A stretch of 64,000 bases of DNA, taken from NCBI GenBank assembly GCA_964017235.1, contig OZ024935.1:90271207-90335206 (forward strand), read 5' to 3'. A program made the translations under genes and the position numbers. This DNA comes from Sabellastarte sp. h YS-2021. Lineage: Eukaryota; Annelida; Polychaeta; Sabellida; Sabellidae. This document shows positions 1-10,050 of the stretch, in pieces. The stretch's first letter is position 1. Each line of letters starts with the position of its first letter. A model generated the notes under the pieces. That model ran no database searches. It saw only the letters and a list, made by a program, of their open reading frames with translations, and was not told the DNA's origin.

Positions 1-600
1 GGTCAAGTGAAGTGTGGACTAGATCCTAGATCAAGTTGGGCAAGATCATAGATCAATGCACAATAACAGCAAAATTTTTACAAAATTACTAGTACATACA
101 TAAATATAATCTTCATTGTTTTACACTTTTTTTATACATTTAAAAATATGTATTGTAAAATATATGCCAGTAAGAACATTAAATAAACCCTTGTGTAGGA
201 CATGAATGAGATACAGGTACAAAGTTTCCTGAGACAGAAACCATTTTCTGTTGATGAGAACTATAAAATTAATGGAGAATGTTTAGTATATGACTGGTTT
301 AAGGTTCTGCACTCTAACCTAATATTCAAGAAATTCCTCTATTTAATTTTCCCTCACACATCCATTAATTTTTCTATTACCTGGAGTTTAAAGCCTGACG
401 TGGTGTCACTTACAGGAAGTTATTTCTAGAAGGCCAAATATCCGATTAAATAGAAGATCTCAGGGAAGTCAATATGACACTGGAGTTTACACAGCAAATT
501 CTCTAGATTGGGTAAAGTTGTATCGATACTGAAAATTTATAAAAGTCAATCTGATTGCTCTGATTGATGACTCTTTTCCATTTTGCCAGACCACATTAAC
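1..600. other. AT-rich intron or intergenic DNA, nothing recognised
   Basis: No conserved protein, RNA or repeat end is visible. A 75-codon open frame at 202-429 has no recognisable domain and no splice context tying it to the - strand gene to its right. Further 3' exons of that gene should lie to the left, but I found no convincing phase-0 exon here. Confidence 0.4.
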
Positions 601-612
601 ACCAAAGTCACA

Positions 613-850
613 GAAGAGTGTAAGAACCATAAAATTTGCCCCACTGTCTGAAATCTGCATTTATAGACACAACCCCTTCAAAATTATTCAGTAGAGAAGC
701 CCTCGTCACAAAAATCCTGCATGGGTGCACGAAATGGCCTAAAAGAGCTGCAAAACCCATGAAGTAAATAAAAAGAATTTCCCATAATTCAAAGCAAAAC
801 AAAGAGGATGTTTCTTTAGTGGCGAATTTTCACATACTGTGATGAATTTA
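613..850. mobile_element. Diverged MITE-like repeat (TTTGCCAC family)
   Basis: The left part reads GTGTAAGAACC..AAAATTTGCC and the right part GTGGCGAATTTTCACA, an inverted arrangement. The same pattern recurs near 6135-6345 and, much better preserved, at 27346-27570. Internal stretches such as CGTCACAAAAATC are shared with the 6.2-kb copy. The ends are eroded, so the borders are approximate. Confidence 0.35.
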
Positions 851-859
851 GCACTTGTT

Positions 860-1590
860 ACATTATCAATAATCCATATCGAATCTTCGCACACTCTCCA
901 AACACAACACGCACGTTGTGGGTTGGTTGACGTACAAAACCCACCCTCTCCACTTCTATGTCACCATGACAACCTTTGATTGATGTGCTACAAGCTAGAC
1001 TGGTTTTCAAAGGCCATACATCATCAGCTCAAAGTAGACTGGTGTCCAAATTAACAAGGCAAGCTGCCAACGAGTCATAAATACTAATGTGCTGGAAATT
1101 GAATTGTTACACAAGTGGAGATAAACAAGTGCTCACTAGTCAATTGATTGGGTTCTTTCAGTGCATTGGACTTCTTGTGCTTTGTCACTGACTCTCAAAG
1201 AAGACGATGGAGAAATAAAAAAACTGCAGAATGGCAAGATCTTGCACTGAGGAATCACATTATTTAATTTTATTGATAATTTCTATGAATTCTAGCTTTT
1301 TGGTGGTCAATTTTAAGATACCAGTGATGAATTACAGAGATAGTGTATAATTTCACATATATATTTTTTTCAATTTATTGGTACTTCAATCATTTTTATA
1401 TCAGGCCTTACATCTTACTTTTTCTCAAACAAAATGATGGAATAAATCAATAGGCATCAATAATCAACAATCCCTACTCATCTCACTATATGTTGAGGAA
1501 CACTTTTGCTAGGTGGGTAATTCCTGTGGCAATTTAAAGTCATTAATTTCTGAGTAGTCTCTTCTAGAATGTCTGTGTAAAGCTCTGGGG
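860..1590. other. Intronic DNA, nothing recognised
   Basis: AT-rich sequence without long open frames, repeats or splice-bounded coding segments that I can support. Confidence 0.4.
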
Positions 1591-1597
1591 TCATATG

Positions 1598-1893
1598 TGC
1601 AAAGATGGATCAGACTGAGCCAAAACTCAGATTAATTCTATAGAAAATGGCTCAGTTAATTTTTTGACCTGAATCAGCATTTAGAAATTTAAAGCTGGTC
1701 TTTTGGCTTAAGAGTAGCAAATTCAACCATATTTCATCCAAAATTTAAAATTTAATCCACTTTGATGGGAGGACCAAAGTAAAGCCAAAAGTTCAAAAGA
1801 TCGGCCCAACTTCTTTATGAAAACAAACTTAATCTTGATTTATTTTTAGCTCAGCTTGATTTTTGGCTCAACTTGAGCTAGATCCCTTTTGTA
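1598..1893. mobile_element. MITE-like inverted repeat, about 300 bp
   Basis: The left end (TGCAAAGATGGATCAG, then GAGCCAAAA) matches the reverse complement of the right end (TACAAAAGGGATCTAG, then GAGCCAAAA) imperfectly. No open frame is present. No target duplication is clear, so the family is unassigned. Confidence 0.4.
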
Positions 1894-2129
1894 AATGCGT
1901 AGCAGTTGGACCATTTATGAAAATTAAAATTGGATTCAAGGGCTTTGAAAACTAACGAAATCCAGTATTTTGTACATCTATCGATATGGTGAAACTCAAC
2001 CACAATTTTTCATAAGCCATAGTTTAAAACAGGAAGCATCTTCATGAGATTTTTTGAAGTAAAAATATAATATATTTCCACAAATTTATATGACTTTTAT
2101 TGTTTTGATGAAGCATCAGCCTAAAACTA

Positions 2130-2470
2130 GACCTAGCGCATTTGAGAATCGATGCAAATTTATATCTACCAGAAAGACAACTAACCAAAGCCCATGAACC
2201 ATTGTTTGACCTTGAAGAAGGGATCCATGGCCAAATCTGACCACATTAGAAGATTCCCAGCGCATGATTTCCTATAAGTTTGTTTCACATTGCAAACATC
2301 TAGGACCAATAACAAGCAAGTTATAAACATTTTTAAGTTTGGCTATCCTCATTTGACCTTGAAAGAGAGGCCCAGGCTCAAATCTGACCACATCAGAAGA
2401 TTCCCAGCCCATGATACCCTATAAGTTTGTTACCCATTGCAAATCTCTAGGGCGGTGGCGTAACAAACAC
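2130..2470 (+). repeat. Satellite F fragment, about 147-bp unit
   Basis: Two units repeat the pattern TTTGACCTTGAA..CAAATCTGACCACAT..AGAAGATTCCCAG, spaced 147 bp (CCACAT at 2241 and 2388). The same unit occurs inside the Helitron-like element at 8.3-8.6 kb and at 41.9-42.4 kb, so this is probably a fragment of that family. Confidence 0.6.
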
Positions 2471-2605
2471 TGAATCAAAATATACCAGCTAACCTGTCAT
2501 GCCTCAATGAACACAGACCACAAGTAAAATTTTGATAAAAATATTTGTAAGTGTTGAGAGCGATGACATCGTTTTTTTAAATCTTTTCTACCAGTGACTG
2601 AATAC

Positions 2606-2716
2606 CTGTTGTTTGTGAATGTCTACTAGTTTTGGTTCATCCTCTCTCTGCACATTGTGTCTCTGCGGTACCTCCGGCTCTTTTTTCACTTCTTTGCGCA
2701 CTTCAGGAATCTCAAC
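2606..2716 (-). CDS. Stem-region exon of an unidentified type II membrane protein
   Basis: On the - strand the exon follows a T-rich acceptor (TTTTTTCAG) and ends at the donor CAG|GTATTC. It is 111 nt, exactly 37 codons, phase 0 at both ends, and encodes VEIPEVRKEVKKEPEV... followed by ..PKLVDIHKQQ. The composition is highly charged (Lys/Glu/Gln) with no stop. It joins in frame to the exon at 18662-18781. I infer a lumenal stem or spacer, as in Golgi glycosyltransferases and similar type II proteins. The next exon must lie left of the window. No catalytic domain is in view, so the family stays unknown. Confidence 0.75.
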
Positions 2717-2718
2717 CT

Positions 2719-2853
2719 GAAAAAAATCCATCAATCAATCAATAAATTAACCAATTAACCAATACGTGAATCTGTGAAATCACCAAAATGATATGCCAAT
2801 CAATCGATGTATCAATGAATAATCAATCAATGAATCCGCCACTCAAAGGTCAA
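2719..2853. repeat. Degenerate ATCA/ATTA simple repeat
   Basis: Runs of ATCAATCAATCA and AATTAACCAATT lie directly upstream (- strand) of the exon acceptor. Read on the - strand they supply a T-rich tract. Confidence 0.5.
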
Positions 2854-2958
2854 CTAGAGGAATGCTTTTGCTAACAAAAGCGAAGCATCCCTGAATTCAA
2901 AGTTTAAAATGCTTTGCGGTTTTAATAAGCATGCTGTAAAGCTAAGAATGCACAAAGC

Positions 2959-3600
2959 TGCGCCGTATGCTTTCCCAATACCTCTTGATATATTCTGAAG
3001 CTATAAAAGCAACGATAAAGGAGATATACGGCAAAAAACCCAAAGCAGCTATTTATGACCCCAGTTTGGCCCATAAAGGGGGGTCGGGGGATAAAACTGA
3101 CCGGCTATTTAGACTCTCCACATATGCTTTCCCAATACCTCTTAATACATTCGGAAGGTATAAAAGCAACAATAAAGGAGATATAAGGCAAAACTCCAAA
3201 GCAACTATTTTATGACCCCAGTTTGACCCATAAGGGGGGTCGGGGGATAAAACTGACTGGCTATTTAGATTCTCCACATATGCTTTCCCAATACCTCTTA
3301 TGCATTCTGAAGGTATAAAAGCAACAATAAAGGAGATATAAGGCAAAACTCCAAAGCAACTATTTTATGACCCCAGTTTGACCCATAAGGCGGGGTCGGG
3401 GGATAAAACTGACCGGCTATTTAGATTCTCCACATATGCTTTCCCAATACCTCTTAATACATTCTGAAGCTATAAAAGCAACAATAAAAGAGATATAAGG
3501 CAAAAACTCAAAATCAGCTATTTTATCACCCCAGTTTGACCCATAAGGGGAGACCGTGGGGTAAAACTGACCGGCTATTTAGACTCTCCACATATGGTTT
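2959..3600 (-). repeat. Tandem array, about 156-bp unit, four to five copies
   Basis: CTCCACATATGCTTTCCC recurs at 3116, 3272 and 3428 (156-bp steps) and in variant form near 2959 and 3586. Each unit carries TATAAAAGCAAC.ATAAA, then GACCCCAGTTTG.CCCATAA and a G-rich GGGGTCGGGGGATAAAACTG. Open frames on both strands here (2967-3215, 3053-3346) arise from the repeat and are not genes. Confidence 0.9.
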
Positions 3601-3835
3601 CCTATTACCTCCCAGTACATTTTATGTCTCTAAATGCAATACTCAAGAAGATAATAGGGGGATTAACCTAAATTTAAGGCTTTCAGATTGGAAGGTGTCA
3701 GAAAATCACTCATAAATGAGACATTTTTCAAGGGACTGCTCCGAAAATCTAATCAGCTCGCGTTTTCGATAGTATGAACAGGTTTGTCAAATTATAAGGC
3801 TGTGTAGCAAGTAGTTTTTCCTGAACTGCGATGAC

Positions 3836-3860
3836 AGGGGTGGGGGGTGGGGGGGGGGTG
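3836..3860 (+). repeat. G-rich low-complexity tract
   Basis: Almost uninterrupted G runs (GGGGTGGGGGG and similar) within the diverged part of the Helitron-like element. The tract could form a quadruplex; that is inference. Confidence 0.6.
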
Positions 3861-4210
3861 TACTTCAAAAAAATTGTTTTTGATCATGTGACCTTCATAA
3901 AGGTCACAGGTCAAATTTAAGCATGCAGAAAAATTTCCCCACGCCTAAGGTATATAACTGCCAAATATGGTTTGAAACCTTCTAATAATAAGGGAGATAT
4001 TCAAGGGAGACCATAATGCGGCGGCGAGGAAACTGAGGTGAAAACAAATAAGCGCCCTTTCAGGGACGCTTAATTAGCTAATTCCACTGTTATATATCAA
4101 GTGATCAATACCAATTCAAAAGATAGTTCGGAATAACTACGAGCAAAAAACTAGACTGAGTATCATTATAATAACCATCCCCAACATGGAAGTACCGGTA
4201 TAAGTTAAAT

Positions 4211-4308
4211 CCTCCCCCCTCCCCCCATAAATGTTTGGGGGGGGGGGGAGTATTTTCTAGAAACTATTACCCCAGGGGGTTTATTTTCTAGAAATTTCCC
4301 CCCCACCC
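4211..4308. repeat. C-tract/G-tract hairpins
   Basis: A C-rich tract at 4211-4226 faces a G-rich tract at 4237-4250 across a 10-nt spacer. A second pair follows at 4270-4279 and 4298-4308. TTTTCTAGAAA occurs at both sides. This may be the end of an eroded MITE; poly-G/C slippage also makes the exact length unreliable. Confidence 0.5.
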
Positions 4309-4499
4309 AAGGAAAATAATTTCCGATAAATAATACTGTGGTTTAGAGTTGTCTTTTTATTGGAAAAGCCACATTTATATGTATGGTGCTTGACGTTTAA
4401 AAAAAACACATCAAAATCAAATATCTGTGAAAACCATAAGAATTTTGCTGAAACAAATATAGGCAAGACCAGTCTGTCTAAAAATTAGATTTCATTCAT

Positions 4500-5260
4500 G
4501 TTATTTAGGAAAATAAATAAAATTTTAATCATTTTAACAGTATCCGTTTAGGCTAGTTTGTGCTCATTTTGTTGACTTAGTCAACCTATTTTTCAAGTTT
4601 ACCCTAGCAGAGCTCTAGATAATGAAAAAGATTCTCTAATGACCCGGGCTTTTTAAGATTACTCACAATTATGCACCCATTAAAGCAATGGATTATTTTG
4701 TGCACAACTTCCACAAAAGAGTAACTTCTTTTCTACAAACATATTTGCAGTTTTTTCATGTAATGGATAATTATCAATTTCTACTAATTTTAACCCAACA
4801 CTGCCATGTAGTTATGGATGTTATTATAAAAATGAGCAGTGATAAAAAGAGTATTCAAATCCATATATCAAAACTCATTACAGCACTGTTTATTCAAAGT
4901 TTCTACATTAAAAATAAAATGGAATATATTGGATACAGATCAATTTAAAAATGTTTAACAATAACCACAACATTTTCAAGACCAGAGTTAAACCCCAACA
5001 TCAGCACAGCAGTGATGTATTTTCTCTAGGGTGTTTGTAAAACTTATCTCACAAGCTCCAGTTGGGTTAAGTCTGACTCAGTTATTATTCATGAGAGTTT
5101 TTACCCATTGGGACCTTTGTTATTAACCATGTAGACACTAAAGAAAAGCAACACCACATCATAAGTCTCAAATTAACCCCCCAAGAAAAGAAAAGCTTGA
5201 AAAAACAATATTATTTGCTCAAAGAAAACACTATAAAGATTCATCTTATAAATTACTGAA
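4500..5260. other. AT-rich intron, nothing recognised
   Basis: An 86-codon open frame at 4688-4948 has no recognisable domain and a composition like the surrounding AT-rich DNA. I see no exon signals tied to the - strand gene. Confidence 0.4.
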
Positions 5261-5264
5261 GCTG

Positions 5265-5504
5265 CCAGGAGTCGTAGGTTGTAATTGGTGGCTTGTTTGT
5301 CTGTTTGTTTGTCTATCTAATTACTTGCAATATAACTTAAAAAGATATTTACAGATTTCGATGAAATTTTCAGGAATTGTTGACAATGGCACATGGAAAA
5401 GATAATAAGATTTCCATGCCAAAGGAATGTTATTTTATAATTGCCCTTATAAGCAATATTGCAGGTGTTGCGTCTTGGTGGAAGTATGCGCTCTCTGAGT
5501 GCTC
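5265..5504 (-). mobile_element. Helitron-like fragment with GCACTC..GAGTGC terminal hairpin
   Basis: At 5488-5502 an almost perfect hairpin (stem GAGCGC/GCACTC type, loop TCT) caps a sequence containing GCAATATTGCTTATAAGGGC on the - strand. The same hairpin heads sequences at 23390 and 33050, in the + orientation. Position and form parallel the 5' terminal hairpins of the other Helitron-like elements here. The far end is not defined. Confidence 0.45.
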
Positions 5505-5512
5505 ATAAAGAA

Positions 5513-5860
5513 GGAACTTCACCTGTCCTTTTTTCTTCACCGGTATCCGTGTCCGTTATTGCCCGTATCCGTGATACCCTAGATCTTTTGGTATATAACA
5601 GTGTACTAGCTGTCCGTGTCCTTGAAGAACGAATTTTTTCCTTCCTAATCACGGACACGGATGAGTGCACTGTTTTATACCAAATGATCTAGGGTACCAC
5701 GGATACGGTCAAAGGTGGGGTTTTACGTCCCGTTCAACAGCCAGGGTCATATTGGGACAGGTCCTCAGAATTGCCACTTGTGGGACTCGAACCCACAACC
5801 ACGGATACAGGCAATAACAGACACGGATACGGGTGAAGAAAAAAGGACAGGTGAAGTTCC
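5513..5860. mobile_element. Nested palindrome (foldback element) split by a SINE
   Basis: The outer arms start GGAACTTCACCTGTCC and end GGACAGGTGAAGTTCC. Inside them a second pair (CCCTAGATC..TTGGTAT against ATACCAAATGATCTAGGG) and a third (TGTCCGTG/CACGGACA) fold further. The repeated core word is TATCCGTG. The right arm is broken by a SINE at 5707-5797. Without the SINE the whole would be a roughly 250-bp near-palindrome. No transposase is present. Confidence 0.8.
5707..5797 (-). mobile_element. 5'-truncated tRNA-type SINE with 11-bp target duplication
   Basis: The insert is bounded by identical ACCACGGATAC at 5696-5706 and 5798-5808. On the - strand it begins with a B-box-like GGGTTCGAGTCCCAC, then a body shared with SINEs at 14.1 kb and 29.7 kb (..CTGGCTGTTGAACGGG..GTAAAAC). 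The A-box part of the tRNA head is missing, as expected for a 5'-truncated insertion. Confidence 0.8.
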
Positions 5861-6134
5861 TACCTTACTTATGCTTTAATGAGAACTAACGTTAATGATA
5901 ACAAATTATAATAATGGGCCATTTTGCTTTGAAAATTAGCACTCATTTAAATGTCAACCATTTTATAAAAAATTAAAAACTACAGACACCATTTCAGTAG
6001 AGTTTCAGTGAGCTAATTCTTTACCCCAAACAATGTAGTTTAAATGGTAATTGACTTCTTTGTACTGTCCCACCCGGGATACGCATGATGTATAAATGTT
6101 CTTACAATACACCTTTACCATATCAGTAAGAGAA

Positions 6135-6345
6135 CAGAGTAAGAAACTTGAAAATTTTGCCACTATATGAAATTTGCAACTTGGGAGGGGGCATTGTGGT
6201 CAGTGCCTACCACCCCTTTGACACGACTGCCAGAATTGACTAAAACTTTGTCACAAAAATCACTGTCGGGTATGTGAATAAATTTCCACAAGTCACGGAA
6301 TAAGAAGTGAATTTCACTGTGATGAATTTCACATTTTTAAATCAA
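6135..6345. mobile_element. Diverged MITE of the TTTGCCAC family
   Basis: The left end GAGTAAGAAACTTGAAAAT..GCCAC resembles the TA-flanked MITE at 27346. The right end has GTGAATTTCACTGTGATGAA. It shares internal words with 613-850. Confidence 0.4.
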
Positions 6346-6359
6346 ATATTCATGATTTA

Positions 6360-7380
6360 GTTGATTCTGTGTCAATTTTACCATAATGTTTACAAAATTT
6401 ATTTTAGTACAGCTTTCAATATCCACAAAATTTGCTTCAATTTAAGGATAAACCAATCTGGAAAAATATACATGTATATGAGAGTGACAAAATAGAATAT
6501 CAAGATAACAGGTCAGATAACAAAGATTTTAACATTAATATTACATTTCTAGAAACTAATACTAAGCCTATAAAGTGATATTAATTTCATATTTATCTAC
6601 ATATAGTTCTCTTCATTGGTAAAGGTTTTTTCAATGCTCTAAATTTCTTTCTTAGTGTTTCAACAGTAAACATATGGATCTGAGAAGGTATAAATTAGTT
6701 TATAATTGTCAAAAAAGGAATTTTAGATGGATCAAGTACCACAAAGAAGCAATAACCATAAAAGTTTTAAATCTTTGTCACAAAAACAAAGACATGAGAA
6801 TTTTGGTTTATGATGGTACATTAACAAGAAAGATGTCATTCTGACTTATTTAAATGAAGTTTGACATATTATGTCTCGTACATTAAACACATCTGTACTT
6901 GACACTCTTCACGAGGCAGTAAAAAGGCCACTTTTGAATTCTGACTATGTGAGCATATTGAGCAAGTGTTTTATTATGTTTTGTACATAATGTTGAACAC
7001 TATTATTTCAAAAGTGATGATTCATTTTGAATTTGTCGATAGAAATAACACACTACAGATGAATTAACACCACTCGGGTTACATCTCTACTGTTGTTGCC
7101 ATTTATCTGGCATGGATTGTTTGGTCGTTTAATAATGTAAGTCACCAACTCACCATTTACTGGAATTCTGCGAAATTTAATCCCCTTAAAACAGAATTAA
7201 GCACCAGTTCCTTAGAAAACCACTGAAATTAATCTCTTTGACTGGAAGTCCTGTTTGCGCAGATTCTGAAGTGCTTTTCTGGACCTGTGAAACTGGACTT
7301 AACAGTGAGATTTCATATTTTTAAAACGGAAAGATTTCATGAATATCTTCCAATTGTGTCTCATATCTGACTCATGAGTC
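6360..7380. other. AT-rich intron, nothing recognised
   Basis: No open frame over 60 codons and no repeat end that I can support. Confidence 0.4.
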
Positions 7381-7382
7381 TG

Positions 7383-7729
7383 CTCTCCTCCGACTAATGC
7401 TTTGGTGAGTTACAAAAGTCACCTTGATTACTGCAACTCTCTGTTCAGGAGTCTGTCCAGTTTTAACATGCGCAAACTGCAGTGTATTCAAAACACACTT
7501 GCTAGGATTGTCACAAACCATAACAAATACACACGGGCATCTCCTATTCTCAAACGATTTCATTGGCTCCCAATTGAGTTTTGCTGCATCTTTAAAACTT
7601 CTTCACAGTGGTCATCTCAGTTACTTTGGTTCTCTTTTGTCTACTCATTGTGGAAGATGTTGTACAAGATACAACCATCCAGATTAAAGGTTCTTGGAGG
7701 TTCCTCAATTCTATCCATCTGTACATACC
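7383..7729 (+). mobile_element. L2/CR1-like LINE, reverse-transcriptase tail (left half of an interrupted copy)
   Basis: Translation gives LVSYKSHLDYCNSLFRSL..LQCIQNTLARIVTNHN..SPILKRFHWLPIEF, the region after the catalytic YADD in L2/CR1-type LINEs. It then runs, with frame changes, to ..EVPQFYPSVHT. At 7729 it stops abruptly and resumes at 11581 with HTGVNPKKHFGHSFAFDAP. The match to the sister copy at 54.7-55.1 kb (FYPSVHKSVKQFSNRFAFDAP) shows that almost nothing but the insert separates the halves. This is a dead 5'-truncated copy, with the rest of ORF2 absent. Confidence 0.85.
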
Positions 7730-8283
7730 TAAAAATATCTTTATCTAGATTTCAAAGATCATTAATGGCCCAACTGAGGTTAGGTATATTGCCTCTTGCC
7801 CTAGAAACTGGGAGATACTACCGAATACCAATTGAAAACAGATTTTGTAAATTATGCCAAAATGAATATATTGAGGATGAAATCCACTTTCTATGCTGTT
7901 GTAAACATTTTGACCATGAGCGTTTATTATTTTTCACCAAATTAGCTGAAACAGGAAAAAATATTTTTGAAATGTCAGATAATGAAAAATTTGTGTACAT
8001 AATGCAACTTAACTGTAAGGAACTGCCATTTTTTGTAGAAACCATCTGGAATAAGAGGAAATTGATCCTTGAATCTTTATCCCAATACAAAGTTATATTA
8101 TGTTGGTAAGATTCTGTTTATACTCTTTACTAAAAATTTGTTAATGTCTTTATCTGTCACTTGTTATATTATCTCTATAGTGACTTATAAGCCCATTTAG
8201 AGGGCTGGGTATCCTGTATCTTATGATTATAAATTAATGTAGCTATAAAAATGTATGATACATGTCACTATAATAAAATAAAA
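7730..8283 (+). mobile_element. Second LINE, 5'-truncated, inserted in the first
   Basis: One open frame continues to 8106 and includes RLGILPLALETGRYYRIPIE, then a zinc-binding-like motif FCKLC..EDEIHFLCCC (C-X2-C..H-X3-C), as in the C-terminal end of some non-LTR reverse transcriptases. A 3' UTR follows with TGTATGATACATGTC and an A-rich tail (AATAAAATAAAA). The insertion made the 7-bp duplication ACATACC, seen at 7723-7729 and 11581-11587. The tail is itself interrupted at 8283 by the Helitron-like element; its remainder is 11560-11580. I cannot name the LINE clade. The open frame is intact where present. Confidence 0.8.
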
Positions 8284-8379
8284 CTAGAAAAAGGACGCAT
8301 CTGTGGCCAGATGCTGGATGTATCCACCGACAAAGGCCAACTAACATAGTTTAGAAGATAAAAAGCATTTTTCGTTAAT

Positions 8380-8605
8380 AAGCAAGCTGAAAGCACTTTT
8401 AAGTTTGGCTACCCTTATTTGACCCTGTACCAGGGGCCCAAGGTGAAGTCTGACCACATCAAAAGATTCGCAGCCCATGATTTCCTATAAGTCGTTTTCA
8501 CATTGCAAACCTCTAGGACCAATAATAAGCAGGAGGGGCCCAAGGTCAAATCTGACCACATGAAAAGATTTGCAGCCCATGACTTCCTATAAGTTGTTTT
8601 CATAT
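8380..8605 (+). repeat. Satellite F units inside the Helitron-like element
   Basis: Two units carrying TCTGACCACAT..AGATT.GCAGCCCATGA..TCCTATAAGT, with CCACAT at 8454 and 8556. The 102-bp spacing, against 147 bp at 2.2 kb, shows a deletion within one unit. Confidence 0.7.
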
Positions 8606-8607
8606 TA

Positions 8608-9930
8608 ATGAGTTATTTGAGAAATACTGGCTATCTGCAATACTTGTAGAGATAATTCGCATTTACTCATTTTGAGTAGGTGAATAATTAGCTACGGGTC
8701 TGAGACTTCACCAAGTGAAAGCTCTCTCAAAAGTAGGCGAATGAGTTATTTGAGAAAAATTGGCTACCTACAATACTTTTAGAGATAATTCGAATTTACT
8801 CATTTTCAGTAGGTGAGTAATTACCTACGGGTGTGGAACTTCACCATGTGAAAGCTGTCCCAAAAGTAGATGAATGAGTTATTTGATAAAAATTGGATAT
8901 CTGCAATACTTTTAGAGATAATTAGTATTTACTCATTTTGAGTAGGTGAATAATTAGCTACTGGTCTGAAACTACACCAAGTGAAAGGTCTCCCAAAAGT
9001 AGGTGAAGGAGTTATTTGACAAAAATTGGCTATCTGGAATACTTTTAGAGATAATTTGCATTTACTCATTTTCAGTAGGTGAGTAATTACCTACGGGCCT
9101 GAAACTTCACCAAGTGAAAGCTCTCCCAAAAGTAGGTGAATGAGTCATTTGAGAAAAATTGGCTATCTGCAATACTTTTAGAGATAATTCGCATTTACTC
9201 ATTTTGAGTAGGTGAATAATTAGCTACAGGTCTGAAACTTCACCAAGTGAAAGGTCTCCCCAAAGTAGGTGAAGGAGTTATTTGACAAAAATTGGCTATC
9301 TGGAATACTTTTAGAGATAATTTGCATTTACTCATTTTGAGTAGGTGAATAATTAGCTATGGGTCTGAAACTTCACCATGTGAAAGCTCTCCCAAAAGTA
9401 GATGAATGAGTTATTTGATAAAAATTGGATATCTGCAATACTTTTAGAGATAATTAGCATTTACTCATTTTGAGTAGGTGAATAATTAGCTACAGGTCTG
9501 AAACTTTAGCAAGTGAAAGCTCTCCCAAAAGTAGGTGAAGGAGTTATTTGACAAAAATTGGCTATCTGGAATACTTTTAGAGATAATTTGCATTTACTCA
9601 TTTTCAGTAGGTGAGTAATTACCTACGGGTCTGAAACTTCACCAAGTGAAAGCTCTCCCAAAAGTAGGTGAATGAGTTATTTGAGAAAAATTGGCTATCT
9701 GCAATACTTTTAGAGATAATTCGCATTTACTCATTTTGAGTAGGTGAGTAATTAGCTACAGGTCTGGAACTTCAGCATGTGAAAGCTCTCCCAAAAGTAG
9801 GTGAATGAGTTATTTAAGAAAAATTTGCTATCTGCAATACTTTTAGAGAAAATGCAGAATTACTCATTTTTAGTAGGCAAGTAATTTAGCCACAGGCCTA
9901 ATTTAGACATAAAGCCTACCAATAGAATAC
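8608..9930 (+). repeat. Satellite A, 133-bp tandem array, ten units in exact register
   Basis: The unit start (ATGAGTTATTTGA or AGGAGTTATTTGA) falls at 8608, 8741, 8874, 9007, 9140, 9273, 9406, 9539, 9672 and 9805, always 133 bp apart. Each unit carries TACTTTTAGAGATAATT, TTTACTCATTTT.AGTAGGTGA and CACCAAGTGAAAGCTCTCCC. Variant types occur in an order that repeats every four units (532 bp), a higher-order repeat. The last unit is degenerate. Confidence 0.95.
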
Positions 9931-10050
9931 TGTGGTGCACCCTCTAATATACCTTGCAAACTTGAGAAGGCTAGCTATAATATTTTTTTTCGTTAGAGCG
10001 GTAATGGTGAAATCTCTCTACACACTGCGGCTATCCAGTGGATACAATGA

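Larger units (their letters stand above)
2854..4071 (-). mobile_element. Non-autonomous Helitron/Helentron-like element with 156-bp satellite
   Basis: Read on the - strand, the 3' end is a hairpin (GCTTTTG paired with CAAAAGC, inside 2859-2890) followed by CTAG at 2857-2854 and a flanking T, the classic Helitron end. The 5' end is another hairpin at 4071-4050 (AAGCG.CC, loop, GG.CGCTT), followed by a GC-rich CGCCGCCGC tract near 4022. Between them lies the 156-bp array at 2959-3600 and a more diverged part. There is no coding capacity. Helitrons are known to end in hairpin-CTRR without target duplication; assignment to the Helentron branch is my inference from the T-T junction and the 5' palindrome. 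Confidence 0.65.

Noticed and set aside
2967-3346. Overlapping 82- and 97-codon frames on opposite strands
   Set aside because: They arise from the 156-bp tandem array; the repeat explains the open frames and the internal protein repeats.
8608-9930. 133-bp array as a CRISPR or other spacer-repeat system
   Set aside because: The whole unit is repeated with variants and no unique spacers, and the DNA is eukaryotic.
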